Shown here piece by piece: positions 34,207-41,436 of a DNA stretch of 64,000 bases. Below the pieces are notes generated by a model. It saw nothing but the letters and a program-made list of their open reading frames with translations, was not told where the DNA came from and ran no database searches. The DNA lies in contig JAFQAZ010000003.1 in the NCBI GenBank assembly GCA_017416855.1, positions 62,001-126,000 of the forward strand, given 5' to 3'. How positions within the stretch are numbered: position 1 is the first letter of the stretch; each line of letters begins with the position of its first letter. Both the position numbers and the translations under genes were made by a program. Origin of the DNA: Clostridia bacterium. Lineage in GTDB: Bacteria; Bacillota; Clostridia; UBA1381; UBA9506.

Positions 34207-34405
34207 AACATTTCTTTTTATTATTTGAACTATGGCATTCTTTATATATAAGGTTTGTCATTTTGTTTTTCTCTTTTTCGGTAATCAGCCCTTTTTCAAA
34301 CAAAACCTTATTAAAGTAAGTGAGCCATATTTCCTTAGCATTTATGTTCAGTGGCATGCGCCTCCCTTTAGGAATATTATGTACAAACCGGTTAAATTTA
34401 TACAT
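34205..34405 (-). CDS. Small element-borne protein
   Basis: A 66-residue protein. The core NINAKEIWLTYFNKVLFEKG followed by LITEKEKNKMTNLIYK resembles small proteins often carried beside conjugative or recombinase genes of Bacillota elements (a SHOCT-like short helix pair), with a basic tail. There are two candidate starts: ATG 34405 (AGGA 6 nt upstream) and ATG 34357 (GGGAGG 3 nt upstream). The first 16 codons overlap a 14-bp inverted repeat. It follows the FtsK-like gene with an 18-bp gap. No function assigned. Confidence 0.6.
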   Translation of the reverse strand: MYKFNRFVHNIPKGRRMPLNINAKEIWLTYFNKVLFEKGLITEKEKNKMTNLIYKECHSSNNKKKC

Positions 34406-34414
34406 AATATTCCT
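34370..34414. repeat. 14-bp inverted repeat at the start of the 66-residue gene
   Basis: AGGAATATTATGTA (34370-34383) and its exact complement (34401-34414), 17-bp spacer. One arm contains the ribosome binding site and ATG of the gene, so the RNA hairpin would hide the first start and leave the second one free. Confidence 0.8.
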
Positions 34415-34422
34415 GTCACCAA

Positions 34423-35730
34423 CTAATGTGTAAATACAGCTTTTTCATCAAACAGATATCCCTTAAATATTACTCCGTCGTGGGTTATAAACAAGCCTTG
34501 TGAATCTTTTGGAATCTTGTCTGCAGCATTTGTGTTATCCAGTATGATTTGAGATAATACATTGTCGGCTCTACCACATACTCTGAAATCAATATTGTTT
34601 CGTATTTGTCCTGACAAAATAGTTGCATCCGGTCTTTGTGTTGCTAAAATAAGATGTATTCCAAATGCTCTGCCTTGTCTTGCGAGTATGGATAGTTTAC
34701 CTTCAATTTGTGTTACAAGTTCTTTTGCATCTTTTGAAAGTCCGGTTTTATCCAATACCTCTGCAACCTCATCACAGGCAAATACAATTCTTTTTATTTT
34801 GGGTGCGTTCATTTTGTTGTATTCGCTGATGTTTGCACAGCCATATTCTCTGAATACTTGTTTTCTGTTCTCTAGTTCATCCACAAGGTCTGTTAAAATT
34901 TCGAGCAGGGCATTTTCTTCTGTAATGATATTACATCTTTCGTGCCATACGGGAAGAAAATCAACACCGCCTTTGAAATCTGCGATGAACACTTCTGCAT
35001 CTTTTTTTACACATTGCATAATGAGTAATTTAAGAAGTACACTTTTTCCTGAACCGGTAGAACCACCGAGTAATATGTGAGGAATTTTTGCCAGATTGAT
35101 TTTTGTTTGCCCTGTTCTGCTTTGTCCAAAGATTAATATAAAATCTTCGTCTGAAAGATACTTGTCTTTCCAATGAACTACTTCAGGCAAATTTTCATTT
35201 CCAGATATAGTTTGCAATACGATTTTAGCTCTGCTTTTACCATATCTAATGTTTTCAACGTGCATATTAAGTGCGGTTTCAATATCTTCTTTTTTATCAT
35301 CCCAATCAGAAAGGGGAATGCCATTTGGCTCAAACTCCATAATCGTTATACTATTTTCTTTGTACCTTTTAAGCAACAATGGAGATTGTCCGGCATGATT
35401 GACAAGCCCTACAATATTTAAGCTTTGATTGATTTTCTTTGCTTCTTTAGGCGTTCCTAAAAATACAATTAAAACTATAAATCCGCCAATAGATAAAAAG
35501 GGAAACATCATTCTGAATCCGATATTATTGATAGTCATACCAATATCTGATGCATCATAAGTCCAGTTGTCAAGCCAATATTTAATTACAATTGCAATGA
35601 AGATGTATGCAACTACTGCAAACCAGGTCCATTTCTTGTGAATGATGTTATATATTCCTGTTTTAAATCTTAAAAACTGATATTTTAATCTCGTATCTCT
35701 TTCCAGTTCAAATTTATTTTGAGTGTTCAT
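34423..35730 (-). CDS. FtsK/TcpA-like DNA translocase
   Basis: A 435-residue ATPase. Two N-terminal transmembrane helices (about 36-52 and 74-92) are followed by the FtsK/SpoIIIE motor: Walker A LLGGSTGSGKSVLL (about 220-233), FIADFKGGVDF, Walker B RIVFACDEVAEV, and LARQGRAFGIHLILATQRPDA. It lacks the large FtsK linker and gamma domain and matches TcpA-like coupling proteins of mobilizable elements, which bring DNA-relaxase complexes to a transfer channel. GAGGAG is 8 nt before the ATG at 35730. It overlaps the rep stop by 17 bp, so Rep and the motor are made together. Confidence 0.9.
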   Translation of the reverse strand: MNTQNKFELERDTRLKYQFLRFKTGIYNIIHKKWTWFAVVAYIFIAIVIKYWLDNWTYDASDIGMTINNIGFRMMFPFLSIGGFIVLIVFLGTPKEAKKINQSLNIVGLVNHAGQSPLLLKRYKENSITIMEFEPNGIPLSDWDDKKEDIETALNMHVENIRYGKSRAKIVLQTISGNENLPEVVHWKDKYLSDEDFILIFGQSRTGQTKINLAKIPHILLGGSTGSGKSVLLKLLIMQCVKKDAEVFIADFKGGVDFLPVWHERCNIITEENALLEILTDLVDELENRKQVFREYGCANISEYNKMNAPKIKRIVFACDEVAEVLDKTGLSKDAKELVTQIEGKLSILARQGRAFGIHLILATQRPDATILSGQIRNNIDFRVCGRADNVLSQIILDNTNAADKIPKDSQGLFITHDGVIFKGYLFDEKAVFTH

Positions 35731-36667
35731 CTCTAGCACTCCTCTCTATAATCGTTCCGTCTTTTTTATATTCTAAAACTTTGTGTATACGTCTTAAAAA
35801 TGCATTCCAGGTTTCAGGCCTATCTTTCTGCACATTTTTATATTGTTCTGAAAGAGGAATATTTGATGTGATATACACCGTTTGATAACACGCTGTTCTG
35901 TCGTTATATCTTGCGGGCAGGTTAAGGGGATAGATATCAAGATAGTTTAGCATTTCTTCAATGGGTATCTGTGAATTAAATTCCTCAAATACCAAAACCC
36001 CCTGATTTGTATATCCGTCAAAATTAATACCTTTGCCTACTCGGTAATTTGTTATTCTGCAAATGTCTTTGGCACTATGCTTTTGATATATACTTCTTGT
36101 TTTTCCTGTTCCGCTTGCACCAAAAATATATGTCACATATAAATCTCTGTTTTCGCATAAATACTTTTCCGAACTTAATAACTGACGGATTGCATCAATG
36201 TCTTTTATTCGGAATGCAAATTCTGGAGCATTGTCTATAATCTCTGTTGTCTGCTTTCCATCTCGTATGTTTTCAATCAGTTTACTCATTTTAGGATTGT
36301 TTTCATCCCGTTCCTTTGGCAAGGTTCCATATTCATAGAAACTTCCTTCTACACTTGTTTCTGATTTTTCATCATTTTCCCATTTACCTGATTTTAATAT
36401 GTAATCTCTGTTATCCTTTGCACTTCCTAATGCTTTTTCAATATGTGCAATAGGGAAACGGTTTTTGATTGTATTAAATCTGATAGGAGAGTGGGAGTAT
36501 ATGAAAATATGTGTATGAAAAGTTCCGGTTTTCGCAATCTCATCTGCTAAGCAGAAATAGTCAGGAAAAAATTTCATCAATATTTCGCATATCCGCTCGT
36601 GTGTAAACTCACACTCAAGCGGATTGTTTATTACCAAGGTCCATTTGCGTGATTGTGAATTTGACAT
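35714..36667 (-). CDS. CRESS-DNA-virus-type Rep: HUH endonuclease and SF3 helicase
   Basis: A 317-residue rolling-circle initiator. Motif I is WTLVINNP (9-16), motif II FHTHIFI with H51 and H53 (HUH), and motif III DYILKSGKW with the nicking Tyr89 and Lys92. The helicase part has Walker A GASGTGKT (183-190), Walker B VLVFEEF (224-230), motif C YITSN (265-269) and an arginine-finger-like FLRRI. Order and spacing match Reps of circoviruses, geminiviruses and bacterial pCRESS plasmids rather than ordinary plasmid Rep or Mob proteins. AAAGGAGG is 6 nt before the ATG. A matching nonamer stem-loop and iterons are directly upstream. A combined replication and relaxase role is likely. Confidence 0.93.
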   Translation of the reverse strand: MSNSQSRKWTLVINNPLECEFTHERICEILMKFFPDYFCLADEIAKTGTFHTHIFIYSHSPIRFNTIKNRFPIAHIEKALGSAKDNRDYILKSGKWENDEKSETSVEGSFYEYGTLPKERDENNPKMSKLIENIRDGKQTTEIIDNAPEFAFRIKDIDAIRQLLSSEKYLCENRDLYVTYIFGASGTGKTRSIYQKHSAKDICRITNYRVGKGINFDGYTNQGVLVFEEFNSQIPIEEMLNYLDIYPLNLPARYNDRTACYQTVYITSNIPLSEQYKNVQKDRPETWNAFLRRIHKVLEYKKDGTIIERSARDEHSK

Positions 36668-36735
36668 ATGTAGCCTCCTTTCTTGCTACATGCTACATCT
36701 AATCCATAAGGGTAATACTAACCCTTATGGATTAG
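36668..36735 (-). other. Circovirus-like rolling-circle origin: stem-loop with TAGTATTAC and iterons
   Basis: Perfect 15-bp stem (36699-36713 with 36721-36735) and 7-nt loop. On the minus strand, which is also the rep strand, the loop reads TAGTATT and continues AC into the stem: TAGTATTAC, identical to the circovirus nonamer nicked by Rep at TAGTATT/AC. Two tandem heptamers GCTACAT (36685-36691, 36692-36698) abut the stem and a third, inverted (36668-36674), overlaps the rep ribosome binding site. This is the same arrangement as viral origins with Rep-binding iterons; the inverted copy suggests autoregulation. Confidence 0.88.
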
Positions 36736-36780
36736 GCGGCACGGCAAATCTTTTTTTAATAAAAATCTCCGCCGTGCCGC
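36736..36780. repeat. Second perfect hairpin beside the origin
   Basis: GCGGCACGGC (36736-36745) and GCCGTGCCGC (36771-36780) enclose a 25-nt A/T-rich loop containing T7. It starts 1 bp after the origin stem and ends 5 bp before the stop of the 105-residue gene. It might be a terminator, a lagging-strand origin or a second Rep-related structure. Confidence 0.75.
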
Positions 36781-36785
36781 ATCCC

Positions 36786-37103
36786 TTAAGCCTTGTTATT
36801 AACCAATGATATACCGGTTGCAGTTGCTTTAACCTGAGGCTGATTATTCATCATATACAACGACAGCTCAAGCCCTGTAAATGTAACTTCCGCATAACCA
36901 TTCGGTTTTTCCACAAGCTGTTTGCCGTCAATCTTGATGTTGATTTTTTCAAGAGCTTTTTCGAGCATTGCGACTATGTAGCGATAGCCTGTAATGTTTT
37001 CAGTACGTTTGTTATCTTTGTACTCATATACTGGTGCTACATCAACAAGCCACAACTTGCTTCCTAAACTTCTGGAATCGATAATTAAATCTTGAAGTTT
37101 CAT
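36786..37103 (-). CDS. Element-borne small protein, unknown function
   Basis: A 105-residue soluble protein (MKLQDLIIDSRSLGSKLWLV at the start), with AAAGGAGG about 12 nt before the ATG. Mixed beta/alpha composition, no transmembrane or HTH motif recognised. It lies upstream of the origin and rep on the same strand, with a strong promoter of its own. Similar-sized proteins in this position in rolling-circle elements often assist replication or bind single-stranded DNA, but nothing in the sequence proves this. Confidence 0.65.
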   Translation of the reverse strand: MKLQDLIIDSRSLGSKLWLVDVAPVYEYKDNKRTENITGYRYIVAMLEKALEKINIKIDGKQLVEKPNGYAEVTFTGLELSLYMMNNQPQVKATATGISLVNNKA

Positions 37104-37151
37104 AAATATAATGTCCTCCTTTCATCAAAATTTAAGGTACCTTATGAGCAC

Positions 37152-37180
37152 ATTATACAAACAAATTTATGACATTTCAA
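37152..37180 (-). promoter_or_regulatory. Main promoter of the rep operon
   Basis: TTGAAA (37180-37175), 17 bp, TATAAT (37157-37152) on the minus strand. The half-site TAAACGACA (37188-37196) lies 8 bp upstream of the -35 and matches an arm of the palindrome at 37267-37285. Confidence 0.75.
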
Positions 37181-37266
37181 AGTTTGATAAACGACAGCAA
37201 AACCCCAGTATTTTCAAGGGTTTTGAAGTTTGTTGTGTTCTAAAAATAGACTAAATACGTTTTAAG

Positions 37267-37285
37267 TGTCGTTTAGTAAACGACA
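37267..37285. promoter_or_regulatory. Palindromic operator candidate TGTCGTTTA-G-TAAACGACA
   Basis: Perfect 9-bp dyad with a 1-bp centre, between the Xre gene and the rep promoter, plus a matching half-site at 37188-37196. Likely bound by the adjacent Xre regulator. Confidence 0.65.
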
Positions 37286-37336
37286 AAAACTTTAAAAAAT
37301 TTTGCCGTGCATGAAAATCACACACGGCAACGGGTT

Positions 37337-37756
37337 TTATTCTCTTGATTTAACTCCTAAATAATCCTTTTTGTCAATTCCCAAACTCGCTAAATGCTCA
37401 TTACATTCATCAATATCCCCATAATTACGATATTGTAATAATTCTGCATAAGCTCTGTCAACCTTATAATTTTGTGACAGTTTATATCCTGCAAGTTCAA
37501 TCAAATCATAAGAATCGATTGCATCAAGCATTAATGAAACACAAAATGTAATAATGGTTGATAACTTTGGTCTGGAAGTTCCTTTCTTAATGAAACTCAG
37601 AACTGACCTTGAAACATTTGTTATTGCTTCAAAATTTTGATCTTTAACGTCTATATCCCTATTTGAGATTACATCGTCTTTCTTTTCTTCGTATAATCTA
37701 ATCATTTCATCATATAAAGTTCTGCTTTTGGATAAATTGATTGAATATTTATCCAT
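37337..37756 (-). CDS. Xre-like regulator of the element
   Basis: A 139-residue protein whose centre, NFEAITNVSRSVLSFIKKGT followed by SRPKLSTIITFCVSLMLD, is an Xre/Cro-type helix-turn-helix (recognition helix around SRSVLSFIKKG). The N- and C-terminal helices are unassigned. TAGGTAAG precedes the ATG. It is encoded on the same strand as rep, about 230 bp before the 105-residue gene, with a palindrome between. It is a good candidate for the copy-control or excision switch of the element. Confidence 0.72.
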   Translation of the reverse strand: MDKYSINLSKSRTLYDEMIRLYEEKKDDVISNRDIDVKDQNFEAITNVSRSVLSFIKKGTSRPKLSTIITFCVSLMLDAIDSYDLIELAGYKLSQNYKVDRAYAELLQYRNYGDIDECNEHLASLGIDKKDYLGVKSRE

Positions 37757-37776
37757 AGCTTACCTATACAGATGTT

Positions 37777-37887
37777 TTATATGGTTTTGCTTTTGGAGGC
37801 GATGGGGAAAAGGGCTAATGGACTACTTGCGATTATGTTATAAATTGATGAATCTAAAGAAAAAATGTATAAATCTTTATATAACAT
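37777..37887 (-). CDS. 36-residue ORF with strong ribosome binding site
   Basis: ATG at 37887 preceded by ATAGGAGGTGATGCGT, a nearly complete anti-16S match. The product starts MLYKDLYIFSLDSSIYNIIA and ends shortly before the Xre gene (20-bp gap). A small hairpin GGTG/CACC with an A/T loop lies upstream (about 37947-37962). It could be a small protein or a leader peptide affecting Xre translation. No family known. Confidence 0.4.
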   Translation of the reverse strand: MLYKDLYIFSLDSSIYNIIASSPLALFPIASKSKTI

Positions 37888-38013
37888 ACGCATCACCTCC
37901 TATAAAAAAATACTCCCCAAAGGCAAAACCTAAAAATTTCATTCTAGGTGCAAAAAAACACCGCCGCTAACGACCGTGTTTCATTCATCATATATTTTGC
38001 TATGCGTTTTTGG

Positions 38014-38109
38014 GCATAACTATACTATTGTTATTTATTACAATCCAACATCTCGTACGCTAGGATTAAGTATTTAATCCTGGGAACCTCCCACGCGCAA
38101 ATCAATCAC
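38014..38109. repeat. Structured 96-bp direct repeat, copy 1
   Basis: Shares with copy 2 the pattern GGGCATA, CTATACTA, ATTTATTACAATC, ACATCT, GCTAG, GGGAACC and CCACGC. The internal stem is GGATTAA/TTAATCC here, a different sequence from the matching stem in copy 2, so pairing is preserved while bases change. Confidence 0.75.
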
Positions 38110-38219
38110 CGTCACCGACACATAAAGTGTTCGGCGCAAGTTTTAGGCTTGCTTTTTCGGAGTAATTACTCCTGTAATTAATGTTTGCAATGAATTTCCC
38201 TTGCATCCTTTATATAAAA

Positions 38220-38316
38220 GGGCATAGCTATACTAGTGGCATTTATTACAATCACGACATCTAGTATGCTAGAACCTTTTAAAAGTTCCCGGGAACCCCA
38301 CGCATAAATTAATTAT
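38220..38316. repeat. Structured 96-bp direct repeat, copy 2
   Basis: Same orientation, 206 bp after copy 1. The internal stem is AACCTTTT/AAAAGTT. Conserved linear motifs are as in copy 1. It is at the right limit of the element-like DNA; after it the sequence returns to glycan genes. Confidence 0.75.
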
Positions 38317-38505
38317 TGAAATCATACTACCACAATATATAGTGGTTGTCAAGTACTTTGTTAAAAGGTGCAAATAATGGTCTGAAAAATGCGCCTATAC
38401 GTTCTCCTTATCAGTAAAGCGTGAAAGTTAAAGTTTAACATCACTGTCTCTATTGTTTTCTGCATTTATGGTCAACTGTTCTTTTGTTTATATAATAATA
38501 TCTTC

Positions 38506-39549
38506 TTACACCTTAATGAACTTTCCTTTTTTACTGCTTTCGTATGCCGCTTCAACTATTTTCTGCGTGCAAATAGCATCCTCGGCACTTATATATACCT
38601 CTTTATCTTCTAAAATAGCATTCCCAAAGGCTTCAATTTCTCTCGTGTACATATTACCAAACTGAACTTTTATATCCTCAGTTTTTGTGTCCTCTCTTTT
38701 TTGCATAGCATCGTAGCCTACGCTATCGTCTGATAATATCATTTCGATTTCTCCGCCGTCAACCTGCGAAAGTGTATTATAAAGAACTACGCTTCCCTTA
38801 GTTCCATATATTTCAAATTTACTTACTGATGCACTGTCAGGTACGTTAAAGTTAGAGTCAACATACGCTACCGCACCATTTGAAAGACGCATGATCACGC
38901 TTCCTGCATCCTCAACACCATACTTAAAAATCTGATTTGATGTCATTCCGGCGATTTCTGTTACCTCAAGACCTGTAATATATCGCAATAAATCAATCGA
39001 GTGGACACCCAAATCCATAAGCGCACCGCCACCCGAAAGATGCTTTTGCTGGCGCCAGTTATTTTCCATTTCAGGGAACCAACAGGTAAACTGAGCTCTT
39101 GCTGAAACAATTTCACCAAGCATGCCTTCTAAAATCAATTCATGCAGCTTTTGATGGTAAGCGGCAAATCTCATCATAAGTCCAACACTTAGTTTGACGC
39201 CTTCTGTTTCGCATATAGACGCGATTTTCTCTGCCTCTTTAACATCTAAACCCATCGGTTTTTCAAGTAAGATATGCTTTTTAGCCTTTACAGCCATTGT
39301 CACCTGCTGCATGTGACAAAACACAGGCGACGCTATATATACTGCATCTATTTCATCAAGTGCCAGAAGCTCCTCCTCCGAAGTAAAAGCATACTTTGCT
39401 CCGTATTTTTCCTTTACCCTTTCGCTACTATCTCTATTTGAATCCATTACCGCAATAAGCTCAGCATTTTTCGCCCCCATCATACCGGGGATAGTTCTTC
39501 TGTCCGCTATTCCACCGCAGCCTATTACTCCCCATTTAACCTTTTTCAT
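38506..39549 (-). CDS. Gfo/Idh/MocA-family oxidoreductase
   Basis: A 347-residue NAD(P)-dependent sugar dehydrogenase-like protein. N-terminal Rossmann motif WGVIGCGGIADRR, then YIASPVFCHMQQ and the catalytic-region motif LLEKPMGLDVKEAEKI; GGGALMDLGVHSIDLLRYI lies in the C-terminal domain. The frame is open 25 codons upstream but the ATG at 39549 with GAGGTG upstream is clear. It lies at the distal end of the glycan operon, separated from the GDSL gene by 190 bp that contain a hairpin, so it might be transcribed partly on its own. Confidence 0.9.
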   Translation of the reverse strand: MKKVKWGVIGCGGIADRRTIPGMMGAKNAELIAVMDSNRDSSERVKEKYGAKYAFTSEEELLALDEIDAVYIASPVFCHMQQVTMAVKAKKHILLEKPMGLDVKEAEKIASICETEGVKLSVGLMMRFAAYHQKLHELILEGMLGEIVSARAQFTCWFPEMENNWRQQKHLSGGGALMDLGVHSIDLLRYITGLEVTEIAGMTSNQIFKYGVEDAGSVIMRLSNGAVAYVDSNFNVPDSASVSKFEIYGTKGSVVLYNTLSQVDGGEIEMILSDDSVGYDAMQKREDTKTEDIKVQFGNMYTREIEAFGNAILEDKEVYISAEDAICTQKIVEAAYESSKKGKFIKV

Positions 39550-39585
39550 TTTTTCACCTCGAAACATTGTTTTTTCTAAAAGATT

Positions 39586-39621
39586 GGTGAAATGAAAATT
39601 CTTTAGAATTTTCATTTCACC
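39586..39621 (-). terminator. Stem-loop between the GDSL and Gfo/Idh genes
   Basis: A perfect 16-bp stem GGTGAAATGAAAATTC/GAATTTTCATTTCACC with a 4-nt loop. On the minus strand it is followed by AATCTTTT, a weak U-tract, so termination is probably partial. Confidence 0.55.
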
Positions 39622-39739
39622 CAATTTAATAATTATTTAATTTTTAATCACACGGCTGATAACTGCCGTTGCCTCAGACATTTTGCTTATTGCTTCCATG
39701 TATCATTTTTTAATAATTGCATTGCCTGACGCGCCAAGT

Positions 39740-40378
39740 CTAAATGAACTGAGAAATCATTTTAAGAGAACCTGCCACATATGCGGCTTGAAGCTGTGCA
39801 TATTCGGCCTTTAAGTGTACATGATCCCTAAGTGCGTCACTACCAAAGGAACGGATAAAAGCATATGTGTCTATAACAGGAAAACCATACTTAGCCATAA
39901 CTTTTTCTGCAATTTCATTATATTTAACAATACTCTCGTTGTAGCGATCAATCTTGCCGCTGTGAGGCCATTTTCCCGGTTCGTTATGAATATCATCATA
40001 AACGGGTATAGAATTTATAAACACCGCTTTACAGTTTACATTTTTCAAGATTTCGCAAATCTCGGTCATATTTTTCTCGTAACTTTCCGAGTCTATCTGA
40101 ATTTTTTTCATTTCTACGTCATATTTAATATCGTGCAGTCCGCAGTTAAATGATATTATATCATATTTATCCAAATTACCTTCCTTGACCTCACGTTTAA
40201 GATATGCTAAAAGCATACTACTGTCTCCACAGTTTGAGCCGACGGGAATATTAAGGTCAACAGCAGCTTCCTCACGACCTTCCTTTGTAGAAACTATAAG
40301 AGATCCCTCTGTACATTTGGTAAGGTATTCCAAGTAATAAAAACATGTACTGTCGCCTAATGTCAATAGCCTTTTCAT
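39740..40378 (-). CDS. SGNH/GDSL-type hydrolase
   Basis: A 212-residue esterase-like protein without signal peptide. Block I is LTLGDSTC (Ser nucleophile), block III FNCGLHD, and block V DHVHL (catalytic Asp/His). The family removes acetyl or other acyl groups from sugars; rhamnogalacturonan acetylesterases belong here. The ATG at 40378 is preferred; in-frame GTG and TTG codons stand just before it, with GAGG 11 nt upstream. Cytoplasmic location suggests it works on imported oligosaccharides. Confidence 0.85.
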   Translation of the reverse strand: MKRLLTLGDSTCFYYLEYLTKCTEGSLIVSTKEGREEAAVDLNIPVGSNCGDSSMLLAYLKREVKEGNLDKYDIISFNCGLHDIKYDVEMKKIQIDSESYEKNMTEICEILKNVNCKAVFINSIPVYDDIHNEPGKWPHSGKIDRYNESIVKYNEIAEKVMAKYGFPVIDTYAFIRSFGSDALRDHVHLKAEYAQLQAAYVAGSLKMISQFI

Positions 40379-40478
40379 AATCAACACATCCTCATTGCTT
40401 TATATCTTTCATCACCAGTTCACTTGCTGAATTTGTATTAATGTATAATATAAAATTCTTATTTAAATAATTATCTTC

Positions 40479-41432
40479 TCAAAATTTGTTTACAATATTT
40501 TCTGGTATTTCACCCCGTAAAAATCGCGTTACATTATCCGTAACCTCACGATGCAGTGCAACCACGGCCTCAAACGTATTCCACGCAACGTGTGGAGTTA
40601 AGACAACATTTTTCATATTTAATATTCGCTTGTCTATTTTATTCGATTCGTTCTCAAAAACATCCAGTCCCGCTCCCGATATCTGACCTGATTCAAGAGC
40701 ATCTATCAGTGCCATCTCGTCTATTAGAGCACCACGACTTGTGTTAATGATAACAGCATCATTTTTCATCTTTTCAAACTGTGACTTGCCAATAATATGC
40801 TTTGTTGAATCACTTAACGGCATATGCAGTGTAATGTAATCAGAAAACTCAATTACTTCATCAAATCCTACACTTTGAGCGTTATATTCTTCTAAACATT
40901 TCGGGTCAATGTATGGGTCATACACAATTGGCTTCATACCAAAAGCATTAGTACGAGCACACACACATCTGGCGATTTTACCAAAGCCCAAAAATCCTAT
41001 TGTCTTACCTTCCAATCTGCGAGATTTCCCCATTTGCTCAACGTCCCAAATACCATTGCGCACCAAACCGTCCAAGTACCCAAGACGTTTAGAGCAAGCA
41101 AGAAGGAGCGACATAGCATGCTCTGCCACATCATATACGCCGTAACTCGGAGCGTTGCAGACATATATACCTGCATCGGCCGCCGCCTTGAGATCAACGT
41201 TATCACAACCAATTCCGTAGCGCACAATGAGCTTGCACATTTTAAGATTTTTTATAACATTTGCGTTTAATGCAACATCTGAGAACAGGATAATCTCAGC
41301 GTCTTGTGCCGCCTCAATAACACCTTCTTCAGTTTTACGGCAAACAATATAAGGAGTAATACCAAACTTAGAAAACTGCTCTTTTTCGTATTCAAAGCCG
41401 TTTTCTGTATTGCTAAAAATCACGATTTTCAT
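40479..41432 (-). CDS. D-2-hydroxyacid dehydrogenase
   Basis: A 317-residue NAD-dependent dehydrogenase of the phosphoglycerate/glycerate dehydrogenase family. NAD loop GFLGFGKIARCV, catalytic Arg in INTSRGALID, a Glu in the GLDVFENE segment, and catalytic His in LTPHVAWNTFEA. AAGGTG is 5 nt before the ATG at 41432. It starts 4 bp after the HpcH/HpaI aldolase. Aldolase plus this enzyme could release a small aldehyde or keto acid and reduce it, for example tartronate semialdehyde or glyoxylate. Confidence 0.9.
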   Translation of the reverse strand: MKIVIFSNTENGFEYEKEQFSKFGITPYIVCRKTEEGVIEAAQDAEIILFSDVALNANVIKNLKMCKLIVRYGIGCDNVDLKAAADAGIYVCNAPSYGVYDVAEHAMSLLLACSKRLGYLDGLVRNGIWDVEQMGKSRRLEGKTIGFLGFGKIARCVCARTNAFGMKPIVYDPYIDPKCLEEYNAQSVGFDEVIEFSDYITLHMPLSDSTKHIIGKSQFEKMKNDAVIINTSRGALIDEMALIDALESGQISGAGLDVFENESNKIDKRILNMKNVVLTPHVAWNTFEAVVALHREVTDNVTRFLRGEIPENIVNKF

Positions 41433-41436
41433 ACTA

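Larger units (their letters stand above)
33380..38316. mobile_element. Putative integrated CRESS-Rep/FtsK element (approximate limits)
   Basis: The interval runs from the point where the spore protein sequence becomes abnormal to the end of the second structured repeat. It carries a toxin-antitoxin pair, a small protein, an FtsK/TcpA-like motor, a CRESS-type Rep with its origin, a 105-residue protein and a Xre regulator. Its low GC content contrasts with the left half of the window. I found no integrase or transposase gene and no confident attachment-site duplication, so limits and mode of integration are inferred. Confidence 0.55.

Noticed and set aside
34562-35080. 172-codon plus-strand frame
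   Set aside because: Antisense shadow of the FtsK-like gene, lacking a ribosome binding site.
33380-38316. Integrase or transposase for the CRESS-type element
   Set aside because: No tyrosine or serine recombinase or DDE transposase motif was found in any frame between the spore protein gene and the glycan genes.
39660-39745. Out-of-frame extension of the GDSL hydrolase (NDFSVHLDLARQAMQLLKND)
   Set aside because: It reads like a protein C-terminus just past the stop, but the GDSL catalytic block V is already complete in the annotated frame; too short to call a frameshift.
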